Assembly: GCA_023424585.1 (NCBI GenBank) | Contig: JAFADT010000067.1 | Coordinates: forward strand, 1-35,397 | Length of the DNA: 35,397 nucleotides | Direction: 5' to 3' | Source: Pseudomonadota bacterium | Lineage (GTDB): Bacteria; Myxococcota; Myxococcia; Myxococcales; Myxococcaceae | In this document: in pieces, positions 24,054 through 32,736 of the stretch | Numbering within the stretch: the stretch's first letter is position 1 | Layout: every line of letters starts with the position of its first letter | Translations under genes and position numbers: made by a program | Notes under the pieces: generated by a model | Told to the model about the DNA's origin: nothing | Databases searched by the model: none | What the model saw: only the letters and a program-made list of their open reading frames with translations

Positions 24054-25091
24054 TTACATTACCTTTAGTTTTTGTTTTAATCGGATTCGATAGTTACTGA
24101 ATTCATCCCAGGATTTATCTTTATACAAAAACATATCCGAGATAATAAGTTTTATATAGTTGTCTAATTCAAGAAATAATTCTTTTATTTCTGCTTCGTT
24201 TAGAATATCCTCTATCCTCTTACCTTGATGGACGATTAGAGTTCTGTAGCCAACTTCTTCATTATTCATATTTTTCTTGCCTGATAATTCCTGGAATCTA
24301 TCGGACAGGGTATGATAGCTCTTTTTATCCTTTGCAAGGTGGCAGATTATCTGTGATTTTACTTCCTTAAAGATTTGTGTTTCATTAGGTGATGCCAGAA
24401 ATTCGAGGAGACTCATCGCTCTATAGAACTTTGACGTATCGTTGCTCGCTTCCAATACTTCAGTATACAGTAATAATGCTTGCTTAATTATTGGACCAAT
24501 GCCTTTACTATCATCATATGCACAGGAGATTTCATTCGGGAAATCAAGCCCCATTCCGTCAGCAATTAAGTAAGTGCTTATTTTCGCACCAATTCGAAAT
24601 GCCTCATTATCATAAGGATTATATAGCAAGGCTCCGCTGAAGCCTGCGCTATTGAACACTCCTGCTTTTGCCGGCAAATCCCCAGTCCTCGATATATTAC
24701 AGCATTCAAATCTAACTATATCCAATGCTCTATCAGCTTTATGTGAGAATTGCTTGATCAGCATTGCGTCATCTTTATGGGAATAATCCTTAAAAAATGC
24801 ATTCCAGTCCAACTTATATGCAAATGCTACCCCAGGAAGCCTGTAAAAAACACTGCTTTTAAAACCAGTAATAAATGTTGCGTTTCCCCTAATTGTCGTC
24901 GAGAAAGGCTCAACAAATACTGCTTTGTTCAGATCTAAAAAATCGGGAGGGAAAAAGATACATTCTTTTACCTTTAATTGGGACTCGATCAAAGCTCTTT
25001 CCAGCGGCAAAATAATCATACAACTATTCTCATCTAAGCCGTAGTGATCTGCAAAGTGATTCATGTACAATTCTTTCATACTAATCTCCAT
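24054..25091 (-). CDS. Hypothetical protein with ApeA-like HEPN C-terminal region
   Basis: A 345-aa protein. Residues about 220-325 are helical and contain YRTLIVHQGKRIED, with Arg283 and His288 matching the R-x4-H motif of HEPN ribonucleases. The VHQGK context resembles ApeA-like HEPN domains found in antiphage proteins. The N-terminal 200 residues were not recognised. Base composition is clearly more AT-rich than the flanking regulators, suggesting separate acquisition. It forms a two-gene unit with the 89-aa protein downstream. A role as toxin or abortive-infection nuclease is inferred. Confidence 0.6.
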   Translation of the reverse strand: MEISMKELYMNHFADHYGLDENSCMIILPLERALIESQLKVKECIFFPPDFLDLNKAVFVEPFSTTIRGNATFITGFKSSVFYRLPGVAFAYKLDWNAFFKDYSHKDDAMLIKQFSHKADRALDIVRFECCNISRTGDLPAKAGVFNSAGFSGALLYNPYDNEAFRIGAKISTYLIADGMGLDFPNEISCAYDDSKGIGPIIKQALLLYTEVLEASNDTSKFYRAMSLLEFLASPNETQIFKEVKSQIICHLAKDKKSYHTLSDRFQELSGKKNMNNEEVGYRTLIVHQGKRIEDILNEAEIKELFLELDNYIKLIISDMFLYKDKSWDEFSNYRIRLKQKLKVM

Positions 25092-25113
25092 TCCGCCGCT
25101 GCCGCTGTTATTG

Positions 25114-25422
25114 CTATGGCTGGGGTCTTTCAGGATAAGGCATTTTAGTAATTATGATTGGAGTGCTTAAATCAACATTGGGCAGTCGTTGTGGACCACC
25201 TTTATCCGGCAGAGACAGGGCTTTTTGAGCCTCTTCGGGCAAAGGATCGGCTATGGAGTTTCTGATAATAATTTTTCGTTCCAACTGTATGCTTTCTACG
25301 GATAACGTACTTTGATCCTTTTCTTCCACACTTACTTTCACATTACTACAGCCGACCAAAGCCAAACTCAATGCCAGAGCCGAAGCTGCTAAAAACATCT
25401 TTTTCAAATTTTTCACCCCCAA
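25114..25422 (-). CDS. Small lipoprotein
   Basis: A 102-aa protein with basic residues, a hydrophobic run and the lipobox LVGC (MFLAASALALSLALVGC), then a hydrophilic tail ending in a Pro-rich segment. Lipidation by Lgt and SPase II is expected, with anchoring outside the membrane. The start is uncertain: the frame opens with TTG 25422, with GTG 25416 and ATG 25398 as alternatives. It is next to the distal end of CRISPR array 2. Function unknown. Confidence 0.75.
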   Translation of the reverse strand: MGVKNLKKMFLAASALALSLALVGCSNVKVSVEEKDQSTLSVESIQLERKIIIRNSIADPLPEEAQKALSLPDKGGPQRLPNVDLSTPIIITKMPYPERPQP

Positions 25423-25531
25423 AGCAGTATTCTTATTGCTTAAGTTGTTTTAATTCTATACTAAGCTAAGAAAGTTTTCTATTTTAAATTGTCTTTAGCA
25501 GCACTCAATAAATTTGTGACCTTCAACCTCA

Positions 25532-26491
25532 GTTACAATTCCTTATAGGTAAGCTAAGAACTGGCAAATGAGCTTCTCATAGATGTCCGCGGTCTCTTTG
25601 TTTCAATTCCTTATAGGTAAGCTAACAACGATGCTCTTGGCGTCGGCCACATTCTCACAGCAGTCTGGTTTCAATTCCTTATAGGTAAGCTAACAACCCG
25701 GCCTGGTTAAATTGTACCCTTGGGCAAGCTCATGTTTCAATTCCTTATAGGTAAGCTAACAACAGAAAAACTCCAGGAAGTCGGTATCCTGCGAAATGTG
25801 TTTCAATTCCTTATAGGTAAGCTAACAACGAAAAGCAACGGGCCGTAGACAAAACTATCGATGAGAGTTTCAATTCCTTATAGGTAAGCTAACAACGTAT
25901 CCCGCCGCCCGGAGCCGTGCTGATACTGTCTGTTTCAATTCCTTATAGGTAAGCTAACAACTCTCCTTGAACGCCGGAAGGGACAATGGGTTGAGGTGTT
26001 TCAATTCCTTATAGGTAAGCTAACAACGGTGACTATTGTGAATTACGAAGCAGTGCTTCAGGAGGTTTCAATTCCTTATAGGTAAGCTAACAACCAAGTC
26101 AAATTCTTCACTTTGACGCTTCGCCCGGAGTTTCAATTCCTTATAGGTAAGCTAACAACTTGAAGTACAACGCGCCGAAAGTGTCGACATAGCGCAGTTT
26201 CAATTCCTTATAGGTAAGCTAACAACAAGGCTTCCATATTGTCGGCGAATATATTGATCGGGTTTCAATTCCTTATAGGTAAGCTAACAACCTGGCATAC
26301 TTGATTATTACGAAAACCTTGCCCCTTATTGTTTCAATTCCTTATAGGTAAGCTAACAACCTCTGCTTCTGTGGTGGCTGCTGCCAGACTCTCGTGTTTC
26401 AATTCCTTATAGGTAAGCTAACAACCTAACTCCATAGATTTCATAATACCAACACCAGCGAGTTTCAATTCCTTATAGGTAAGCTAACAAC
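25532..26491 (-). CRISPR. CRISPR array 2 (type I-B repeats, 15 repeats)
   Basis: 30-nt repeats start at 25532 (two mismatches, distal), 25600, 25668, 25734, 25800, 25867, 25932, 25998, 26065, 26130, 26197, 26262, 26331, 26396 and 26462, giving 14 spacers of 35-39 nt. Apart from the terminal one all repeats are identical (AATTCCTTATAGG), unlike the mixed repeats of array 1. Transcription is on the minus strand, as the ATTGAAAC handle and the leader position (above 26491) show. It lies downstream of the RT/cas5/cas7/cas8b operon. Confidence 0.98.
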
Positions 26492-26800
26492 CCATTTTAC
26501 CCGCATTAAATCAGCATCTTCGGCAAGCACCCGAATTTATCCAAACTGATCTTTGCTCCTCAATCCGCTTACTTGGCCCTATTCTTTGTCGTCGGTCTCC
26601 AGGGGTTTTTACCTTACTGCACATCGACGACAAAATACATGCTGAAATCCTGACTCTGAATAACTCGTAATTTTTATATTTATCGCCTTTTTTACTATTG
26701 TATAGACTTACTAGTCCTATCTAACCCACTTCGACATCAGGCTATCAATTTCTACCCTTCCTGATCATGTTAGCATATAGAACGCTGAAAGCAAAGATAA
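26492..26800 (-). promoter_or_regulatory. Leader and probable promoter of CRISPR array 2
   Basis: The first 155 nt match the leader of array 1, including the inverted repeat (26586-26596 with 26623-26633) and TTTTTACCTTACTGCACATC. On the minus strand TTGCTT (26789-26794), 16 nt, TAACAT (26767-26772), with TGC before the -10, matches the cas6 upstream promoter and the orphan copy at 12160. The promoter lies about 275 nt before the first repeat. Confidence 0.72.
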
Positions 26801-26991
26801 AATCCTTCAAGCACTCACCATCACCTTGGTTGGCTCCCTCTCCATTTTTATACCTTCACTAACTAGTTCTCCTCAAAGCCTCTCCATGCTATCGCATCCG
26901 CTCTGGGTTAAATGACAGAAGATGGCTGGATTAGGGATTGGACCTCCTGCCAGCCACGTATAGCCTCCCCGTACCAAGCTTTAAATTCTTA
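26801..26991. other. Non-coding gap upstream of leader 2
   Basis: No convincing gene on either strand, and no repeat or palindrome seen. As it is close to the 3' side of the reverse transcriptase gene, it is one place where an RT-associated RNA could be encoded, but no defined structure was found by eye. Confidence 0.3.
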
Positions 26992-27035
26992 GGTTTGTCC
27001 GAAATAAGTACGCGCGTACCTATTTCGGACAAACC
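26992..27035. repeat. 44-bp dispersed palindrome, copy 4
   Basis: 22-bp arms (GTTTGTCCGAAATAAGTACG; one mismatch, AAG against CTATT) centred on GCGC, followed by TTTT. It is between the stop of the reverse transcriptase gene and leader 2, where it could end the cas operon transcript. Confidence 0.9.
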
Positions 27036-27128
27036 TTTTCCTTCTATTACCGCAATAAGACTTTAATCCTTAAGTCTCTACAACCCTTTGGGTAAACCGG
27101 TACTGTCATCATCCTTCTTCATCCTATT

Positions 27129-28706
27129 CTAAAACGGATTGGCCTGCACCCATTTCGTAATCGTCAGCTCCAGCGGATCGAGACTCCCTTGCAGGGATTT
27201 ATACCAGTGCTCCGCCTCATCTCCCGGTAAACAGCTGGCCGCCGCAAGAAAAGCCCTCTTTAGCCAAGGTGACATCTGATTCACCGTCCGTTTGCGGCTT
27301 TTAAACCAAGAATGCTGTTGCGCCCGGCCCAAAGCCAGGATCAGCTTTCTTTGCGAGAATTCATCGTGGTAACTATTATACAGGTTCACGAATTTTCCCT
27401 CATTATCCCACTCACGGTCTTTCGTAAATGTGTCAAAAACCCATAAGCGGTGATATTCAAGATGAGACACTATGGAATCCTCAAGGAGCTGAATGAGCTT
27501 TTTCCCTATTTCATGCTTATCCGCAGTATTTAACGACCTAAGACTTGTGATATAGGTGATTACTTCTTTAAACACAGGGTATAACTGGTTGATGTTATCC
27601 AATACAAAATCCACGGACTCTTCACTGTCGATCTGCTTTAACCTCTTTAATACAAAGCGGACCAGCGGTATATCAATAGCCTCCGTTTCCAGTACCTGCT
27701 CCTTCAGAATACCCATTAAATTCAGGTTATCGATTTGAGCCTGAACATCCGCTGCCAAATCATCATAATCAATATCTTCGTAGCGGTTTTCTATGCCCAG
27801 ACTGTCTAATATATGATAAAATTTCGCACTTAAACTGTTCAGCTCCTGGCTGTTTTCCCTTTGCAGATAGTGGTTATAAAACTCTTCTATAGGAAGAATC
27901 CGGGTTTTATGCTGCTGGAGGGTAAGCCCATGATTTTCAAATAAGGTGTTGGCCAGCAATGCCAAATGCTCATGAGCCTCCCGTTCGTTTTTGCAAAAAA
28001 TCCTATAATCATCTACATAACGGCAATGCTTAACCCCTTCACTCAGCAAGCCTCGATCCACATCATCTATGACCAATTCCGCCAACAACCTGGATGCTGC
28101 AGACCCCACCGGAATACCGTAGGAAACACTGAAGTTCCAATTCTTGATCATGGAAGTAATTGCTTTTATGTGGTTCTTTTTCCGGGTACATTCACTTAAG
28201 GCATTTTCCAAAGGATGAAAGTATATCCGGGGATAAAAATCCGCGATATCCGCTATAACCACATAACGGTAGTCATTGCTTTCCACCAGTTCTCCACAAT
28301 GGTCTTGAAATAAATCCCAGGAGTATTCACTATCGTACATTCTGCCATCTGGTTTCGCTGCAAATCTATGGGAAAATGCAATCTTCTCTTCCTTGGGAAT
28401 CCGGGCCGACTCAATATCCTTACCGATTTCATACACTAATGAAGTAAACACTATCGTCTCCAGGGGATCAAGCTGGGTTGCTACACGAAATCCATATCTG
28501 TGTTTGGGGGTAAGGCACCTTCTATATGGCCTTGGTGTCCACTGCAGTATATCCTGGCTTCTTAACCAGGACCGCATACTTTGTTCCCATTGATAACGAA
28601 TCGCTTCAAATTCAAAGGGCACAGGAAAAATATCCGTATCCCCATATTTTTCTATATGCAATAATGCCCAGTCCAAGCTTCTCTCTGCTAATTTCAGCAT
28701 TGGCAC
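27129..28706 (-). CDS. Stand-alone reverse transcriptase in the cas operon
   Basis: A 525-aa RNA-directed DNA polymerase. Visible motifs: RVATQLDPLETIVFTSLVYE (about 74-93), motif A IADIADFYPRIYF (Asp153), GIPVGSAASRLLAELVIDDV (197-216), catalytic YVDD (230-233), and GLTLQQHKTRIL (260-271). The C-terminal 250 residues are helical, with no maturase, endonuclease, Cas1 or Cas6 domain. This fits the unknown-group/Abi-like RTs, several of which are antiphage (DRT) systems; the exact group cannot be assigned by eye. The start is GTG 28706, 6 nt after GGGAGG; ATG 28700 is an alternative. It lies 60 nt after cas5, in the place cas3 usually holds. Confidence 0.9.
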   Translation of the reverse strand: MPMLKLAERSLDWALLHIEKYGDTDIFPVPFEFEAIRYQWEQSMRSWLRSQDILQWTPRPYRRCLTPKHRYGFRVATQLDPLETIVFTSLVYEIGKDIESARIPKEEKIAFSHRFAAKPDGRMYDSEYSWDLFQDHCGELVESNDYRYVVIADIADFYPRIYFHPLENALSECTRKKNHIKAITSMIKNWNFSVSYGIPVGSAASRLLAELVIDDVDRGLLSEGVKHCRYVDDYRIFCKNEREAHEHLALLANTLFENHGLTLQQHKTRILPIEEFYNHYLQRENSQELNSLSAKFYHILDSLGIENRYEDIDYDDLAADVQAQIDNLNLMGILKEQVLETEAIDIPLVRFVLKRLKQIDSEESVDFVLDNINQLYPVFKEVITYITSLRSLNTADKHEIGKKLIQLLEDSIVSHLEYHRLWVFDTFTKDREWDNEGKFVNLYNSYHDEFSQRKLILALGRAQQHSWFKSRKRTVNQMSPWLKRAFLAAASCLPGDEAEHWYKSLQGSLDPLELTITKWVQANPF

Positions 28707-28766
28707 CGTTCACCTCCCTCACGGTCCCTCTCTGGTAATGTTTGCCTCTGCCGCACAGGAGGCCCA

Positions 28767-29462
28767 TTAAACCAGGCACACCCAATCCTCCCCGAACCGG
28801 GCCAGTCTAAGATCCAGAGCACCCTCCTCTTGATGGCTTTTGGGGATGAAGGCAATGGGTTTGCCGTCTTTTTCATAGAGAAAGTCCACAGACTTTTCAA
28901 ACCTCCGCTGTCCTTTATATTCATACAGATACCCTCCGGCCCGGCAATAATAGCGTTCTCCTTTAAGAACGATCTCCCGGATAAGGGCTGTGGGGACAAC
29001 CGTTCTGGACTCGATCTCCTTCTCCTCAGCCACCGGGTAGGACACTTCTGCATAGACCCGGTGCAGGACCGGCTTTGTCAGGGCATAGGCCGCCCCTAAA
29101 TAGGTAGTGTATGCAGCCCTTTCCTCAAGCAGAAAATCCAGCAGCTCTTCTGTATGCTCCTCTCCCGTATAATAAAGGCGGTAGCCGGGATTGACCAGCA
29201 GCTCCAGGGTGGTGGGACGGTTGAAGCTGTTGCCCGGGTCTTTGCCCAGCATAGACATCTGTTGAGCCACTGTGCACACCGGCCGCAGCAGTTCAATTCC
29301 GATCCGGTCGGAGGTGACAAAATCCTCAATCCCCAGGATAGCTCCCACCAGCCCTTTGGCTGCCGTAGGCGTGATAAAGGGATAGGTCATCTGGGTCGCC
29401 GTGGTATCGGGACGGCGGAAATGACCTACTGTACCCAGGACATCAAATGCCAATCCTTTCAT
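28767..29462 (-). CDS. cas5: Type I-B Cascade subunit Cas5
   Basis: A 231-aa RAMP protein that caps the crRNA 5' handle and contacts Cas8. The N-terminus FDVLGTVGHFRRPDTTATQM, then TYPFITPTAAKGLVGAILGI, is characteristic of Cas5 of the Hmari/I-B type. The start is ATG 29462 with AAGGAG. It lies 39 nt after cas7 and 60 nt before the reverse transcriptase gene, all on the minus strand. Confidence 0.93.
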   Translation of the reverse strand: MKGLAFDVLGTVGHFRRPDTTATQMTYPFITPTAAKGLVGAILGIEDFVTSDRIGIELLRPVCTVAQQMSMLGKDPGNSFNRPTTLELLVNPGYRLYYTGEEHTEELLDFLLEERAAYTTYLGAAYALTKPVLHRVYAEVSYPVAEEKEIESRTVVPTALIREIVLKGERYYCRAGGYLYEYKGQRRFEKSVDFLYEKDGKPIAFIPKSHQEEGALDLRLARFGEDWVCLV

Positions 29463-29501
29463 AACTTGCTCCTTCTACTCTCCTGTCTTTCACAGCGGTC
29501 C

Positions 29502-30452
29502 TCACCACAAGGGCTGACGCCAGGTTCCAATATCGCCGATGATGGTCACTCCGGGATGAACCCAAATCCGGCAGCGGGCTATCCGCCCCTGCCGCTCAGC
29601 CACAGCCGCCAAAAGCCGGGTCAAATCAAAGGAGACATCCTGCAGGGAGGAGGGCTGCTTTCCGCTTGCTTTCCAGGCCTCGGCACCGGGAGACATAGTG
29701 ATCAGATCCTCCAGATACCCTATCCGGTAGAAGGGATCGCTGTATTCTATATGGATTAATATCAAAGGCTGCTGCTGTCCTCTGCCTCTGGCCTGACGGT
29801 GCTGAGTGCCCTGCCAAAGAGCCCGGAGCAACAATTCCTGGTCCTCCGGGGTCATCCCTGAGTGCTGTGCTGCCTTGGCATTGATCACTGCCGGCATGAC
29901 AAACACAGCAAAAGGCACCGTATAGCTGGTCCAGATGGTCCCCTGGGTCTTTCCTTCTCCCTCTGCAGTGGAATCAGTACTGGGCATGACCACCGTTCCC
30001 TGCACATATTGGGTATCCACAGGATGAAGGGAATGGGCCCAGCCGAATTGAACCGGTCCGGTCAGATTGAATTTAGGCTTCACCGAATAGACGATACCAA
30101 AGGTGCGTACATCAAAGCAATGCTCGATGAGGACGCTCTTCATATCTTCTTTGGCTTTTTTCTCTTTGCCCACCCTTTTGGCGATTCCTTCCGCCAGGCT
30201 GCCCCGTCCGAGCAGCTTCCCTTTGTCATTGACCTTTTCCTGAACAAAGATGTGGTTTTTTTGCTCCTTGCCTCCATCCTCTTCCAGATCGATCACGAAA
30301 TCCCGCACATCCCGCTTAATGCTTACATCACTTAAGGAGATCCGCCCATCCTCCTCGGGAAACAACCGCCTGGCATCACTGTCATTTAAAGGGTCCCGGT
30401 TAGGAATCCCATCCTTCACCGCTTTGACAAATAAGATCTCACCGCTTTTCAT
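29502..30452 (-). CDS. cas7: Type I-B Cascade backbone subunit Cas7 (Csh2)
   Basis: A 316-aa protein. It begins MKSGEILFVKAVKDGIPNRD, then SDARRLF, SDVSIKRDVRDFV and the mid-region KFNLTGPVQFGWAHSLHPVD, all typical of Csh2/Cas7. It forms the filament that holds the crRNA. ATG 30452 is preferred over 30518 because GGGGGAG precedes it and the N-terminus then matches the family. It overlaps the cas8b 3' end by 14 nt. Confidence 0.94.
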   Translation of the reverse strand: MKSGEILFVKAVKDGIPNRDPLNDSDARRLFPEEDGRISLSDVSIKRDVRDFVIDLEEDGGKEQKNHIFVQEKVNDKGKLLGRGSLAEGIAKRVGKEKKAKEDMKSVLIEHCFDVRTFGIVYSVKPKFNLTGPVQFGWAHSLHPVDTQYVQGTVVMPSTDSTAEGEGKTQGTIWTSYTVPFAVFVMPAVINAKAAQHSGMTPEDQELLLRALWQGTQHRQARGRGQQQPLILIHIEYSDPFYRIGYLEDLITMSPGAEAWKASGKQPSSLQDVSFDLTRLLAAVAERQGRIARCRIWVHPGVTIIGDIGTWRQPLW

Positions 30453-32505
30453 GCTCTTCTCCCCCATCCTTTCCTTCTGCTTCCGCCTTGTCCTGATCAG
30501 CGCTGATACTGTCCTCATCGTTTTTCTTATAAAGGAGATAACCGGACCAAAAAGCGGTCATGAAAATGTCTTTTTCCCGGATCAGCTCCTGCTCTTTGGC
30601 CAGGAAGCCCAGCAGGGTCTGGGCCAGCACGGGGCGGAAATTGCTCCCCAGGTTCATGGACCATTGCTGAGCCAATTCCTCACAGCGCAGCAACCCATTC
30701 TTCCAGACCATTTCCGGCGTCAGTTTGCTGCCAAATTTCATCACCCGCTGTTTAATAAAATCCTTGCCCGTCTTTTGGTAATAGGAGTTGGCAAACTGCT
30801 TCAACAATAGACCTGCCGCAAACCCTAACTGCTCTGCCTCCCCCAAATGGCCTGGCTCCAGTTTGCCCTGACCGTAGAGGGTTTTGAATTCATCCCAATC
30901 CGCCAATGATTTCACTCCCTTTTCTATGCCTATGATCTGCTCATGATAGTGCTTGAAGAAATAGAGAAAGCTGTAATGGAAGACCAGCTCCTGAAGCATT
31001 TGCCCCCGCTCTTCCTTATTGGCCGCCTCGTTCAGCTTCCGGGCGGTGGCCCTGTACAGCCGCTCCAGCCTCAGTGGTTCTTTGTGAAGAACTCCCCGCA
31101 GGCTCTCCCACACATAGCCGGGGCCATAAGCATTGGCCAGCAGGGCAGGCAGGCTCTGGGCGCGGTACACAGGCTGTTCCTTCATCCCTAAGGCTTCCTG
31201 AATCCTGGCCGTCTCCCCGGTATTGAGCCGGTTCACTAGTTTTTCCACCCGGCCGGCCACACTGGGAATCACATCCTCAATCACTGCCCGGATATGCATA
31301 TTACCCCGGGAGAGATCTCCTGAGTAATAAAGAAGGGTGAGGCGATGATCATCTTCCATTTCCGGAACTATCCTGTCAATGCCTGCCAGCACTTTTAGCT
31401 GCAGATCCCCGTCCCTTTGCTTTTCACTGCTCTTTTTCAGCAGCTTGCGATATTTGGCAAACGACTGCCGGGAGTCCCCATCCAGCAAAGGCAGCACCAA
31501 GGGAATACCATAAATGGCTTCAAAGCTGTCTATGCTCATCATATTTTTAGCCTCTACATTGGTTATAGGGGCAAACATCTCTTTAAGTATGGCACTGGCT
31601 ATAGGAACCTGGATCTCCTTAAGGAATTGGACACCGTACAGATAAGCGGTATAGCTTTCCTCATCCACTTTAATGCCTTTGGTCCATTGATCTTCCTGCC
31701 AATAAATAGAGCGGGGGGCTTCCCAAGTGGGGGACAGCCAAAGCCAGGATTTGTTGTAAATGGACACCACCTCATCTGCCTGCCGGTTGGTCAGGGTGGA
31801 TATGGCCTTCTCTTCCCGGCCTAATTCCGCAGCCTCGTCAAACTTAGCCCGGCTGATTCCCTTGAGGACCTCTTCCCCGTCTAAATGGAGGTGGGCTCCC
31901 GGAGTGAGCGGGCTTTCGGCAATCCACAGGGAATGGGCATTGTCTGTCCGTTCTTTACGTTTATGAAACATGGGCAGATCCTGGTCGAAGATCATCATGA
32001 CTCCCAGCTGCTTCTCCTCACGGACCAATTCAGCCTCTCTGGAAGCCAGCAATTCAGCGATCCGATCGGCTAAGGCGGCTCTCTCCTTAGCTGTTTTGTC
32101 CCGGTAAAACAAGGTTTTGCCCAGGCGGGATAATAAGAATTCCTTTTTGAAAGCCTCTTTATCCTTTAACGCTTTAATGTGAGGATCGTACATCAGATAG
32201 CAAGGAAGTGGGTAAATCCCCTGGGCATGGAGAGGATTCCCTCCATTCGGGAATAATACCGGAAAGGCCACATTCCTTCTTTCATCCACTTTAAAGGTTT
32301 CTTTTTTCTCTCCTACAGTCTTATTTCCCATCTCTATCAGCTGAAAGCCCGTTTCTTTTCCCGCAATTTCAATGAGGAAGACATGACGGAAAAAGTTCTT
32401 GCAGTTCTCACTGCTCACATCGGTCAGCAGCCGGATTTTCTCCCGGCAGGGCATGTCGCTGTTTTTGATCGGGCGGCCGATGCGGATGATGGATTCGGCC
32501 AGCAT
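30439..32505 (-). CDS. cas8b: Type I-B Cascade large subunit Cas8b (Csh1/TM1802-like)
   Basis: A 688-aa protein expected to recognise the PAM and open target DNA. It begins MLAESIIRIGRPIKNSDMPC, and its position (first cas gene, followed by Csh2 and Cas5) and length fit the large subunit of I-B systems; assignment to Csh1 or TM1802 type is less sure. The C-terminal region (about 480-660) is helical and may supply the small-subunit function, since no separate cas11 is seen. The start is ATG 32505 after AAGAAGGTG. It is preceded by a 44-aa ORF on the same transcript and by a promoter next to a mini-CRISPR target. Confidence 0.88.
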   Translation of the reverse strand: MLAESIIRIGRPIKNSDMPCREKIRLLTDVSSENCKNFFRHVFLIEIAGKETGFQLIEMGNKTVGEKKETFKVDERRNVAFPVLFPNGGNPLHAQGIYPLPCYLMYDPHIKALKDKEAFKKEFLLSRLGKTLFYRDKTAKERAALADRIAELLASREAELVREEKQLGVMMIFDQDLPMFHKRKERTDNAHSLWIAESPLTPGAHLHLDGEEVLKGISRAKFDEAAELGREEKAISTLTNRQADEVVSIYNKSWLWLSPTWEAPRSIYWQEDQWTKGIKVDEESYTAYLYGVQFLKEIQVPIASAILKEMFAPITNVEAKNMMSIDSFEAIYGIPLVLPLLDGDSRQSFAKYRKLLKKSSEKQRDGDLQLKVLAGIDRIVPEMEDDHRLTLLYYSGDLSRGNMHIRAVIEDVIPSVAGRVEKLVNRLNTGETARIQEALGMKEQPVYRAQSLPALLANAYGPGYVWESLRGVLHKEPLRLERLYRATARKLNEAANKEERGQMLQELVFHYSFLYFFKHYHEQIIGIEKGVKSLADWDEFKTLYGQGKLEPGHLGEAEQLGFAAGLLLKQFANSYYQKTGKDFIKQRVMKFGSKLTPEMVWKNGLLRCEELAQQWSMNLGSNFRPVLAQTLLGFLAKEQELIREKDIFMTAFWSGYLLYKKNDEDSISADQDKAEAEGKDGGEEHEKR

Positions 32506-32538
32506 TGAATCACCTTCTTGCCTTTTTCTTTTACTGCT

Positions 32539-32673
32539 TTAGTATTTGAACCATCGGCTGAGAACTATAGATAACATATGGAAAACGGATTTCCCCTTCG
32601 GTCGCATAGGTCTTTCGTCTTGATTATTGTTGATAATCACCAAAGCCATCTGATTAGTATTTTTCTTTTCCAT
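32539..32673 (-). CDS. 44-aa ORF at the head of the cas operon
   Basis: ATG 32673 follows AAGGAGG at 8 nt, the strongest ribosome site in the operon. The peptide begins MEKKNTNQMALVIINNNQDE and ends SVFHMLSIVLSRWFKY, a short amphipathic/hydrophobic basic tail. It lies 33 nt before cas8b with no terminator between, so both are on one transcript from the promoter at 32704. By position it could be a CreT-like toxin kept silent by the mini-CRISPR guide, a leader peptide, or an anti-CRISPR-like regulator. No homology is known to me. Confidence 0.55.
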   Translation of the reverse strand: MEKKNTNQMALVIINNNQDERPMRPKGKSVFHMLSIVLSRWFKY

Positions 32674-32703
32674 CCGTTAATTCCTCCTTCTCTAAGCAAG
32701 AAA

Positions 32704-32732
32704 AGCATATCAAATTTAAGAGAAAAAATCAA
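32704..32732 (-). promoter_or_regulatory. Promoter of the smORF-cas8b-cas7-cas5-RT operon
   Basis: On the minus strand TTGATT (32727-32732), 17 nt, TATGCT (32704-32709). The start of transcription should be near 32697, giving a short leader before the ribosome site of the 44-aa ORF. The -35 box begins 5 nt from the TTA that precedes the mini-CRISPR target. Confidence 0.65.
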
Positions 32733-32736
32733 TATG

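Noticed and set aside
27129..28706. Group II intron reverse transcriptase or retron
   Set aside because: There is no maturase or endonuclease domain, no group II intron RNA ends around the gene, and no recognisable msr/msd element upstream; the long helical C-terminus fits unknown-group RTs better.
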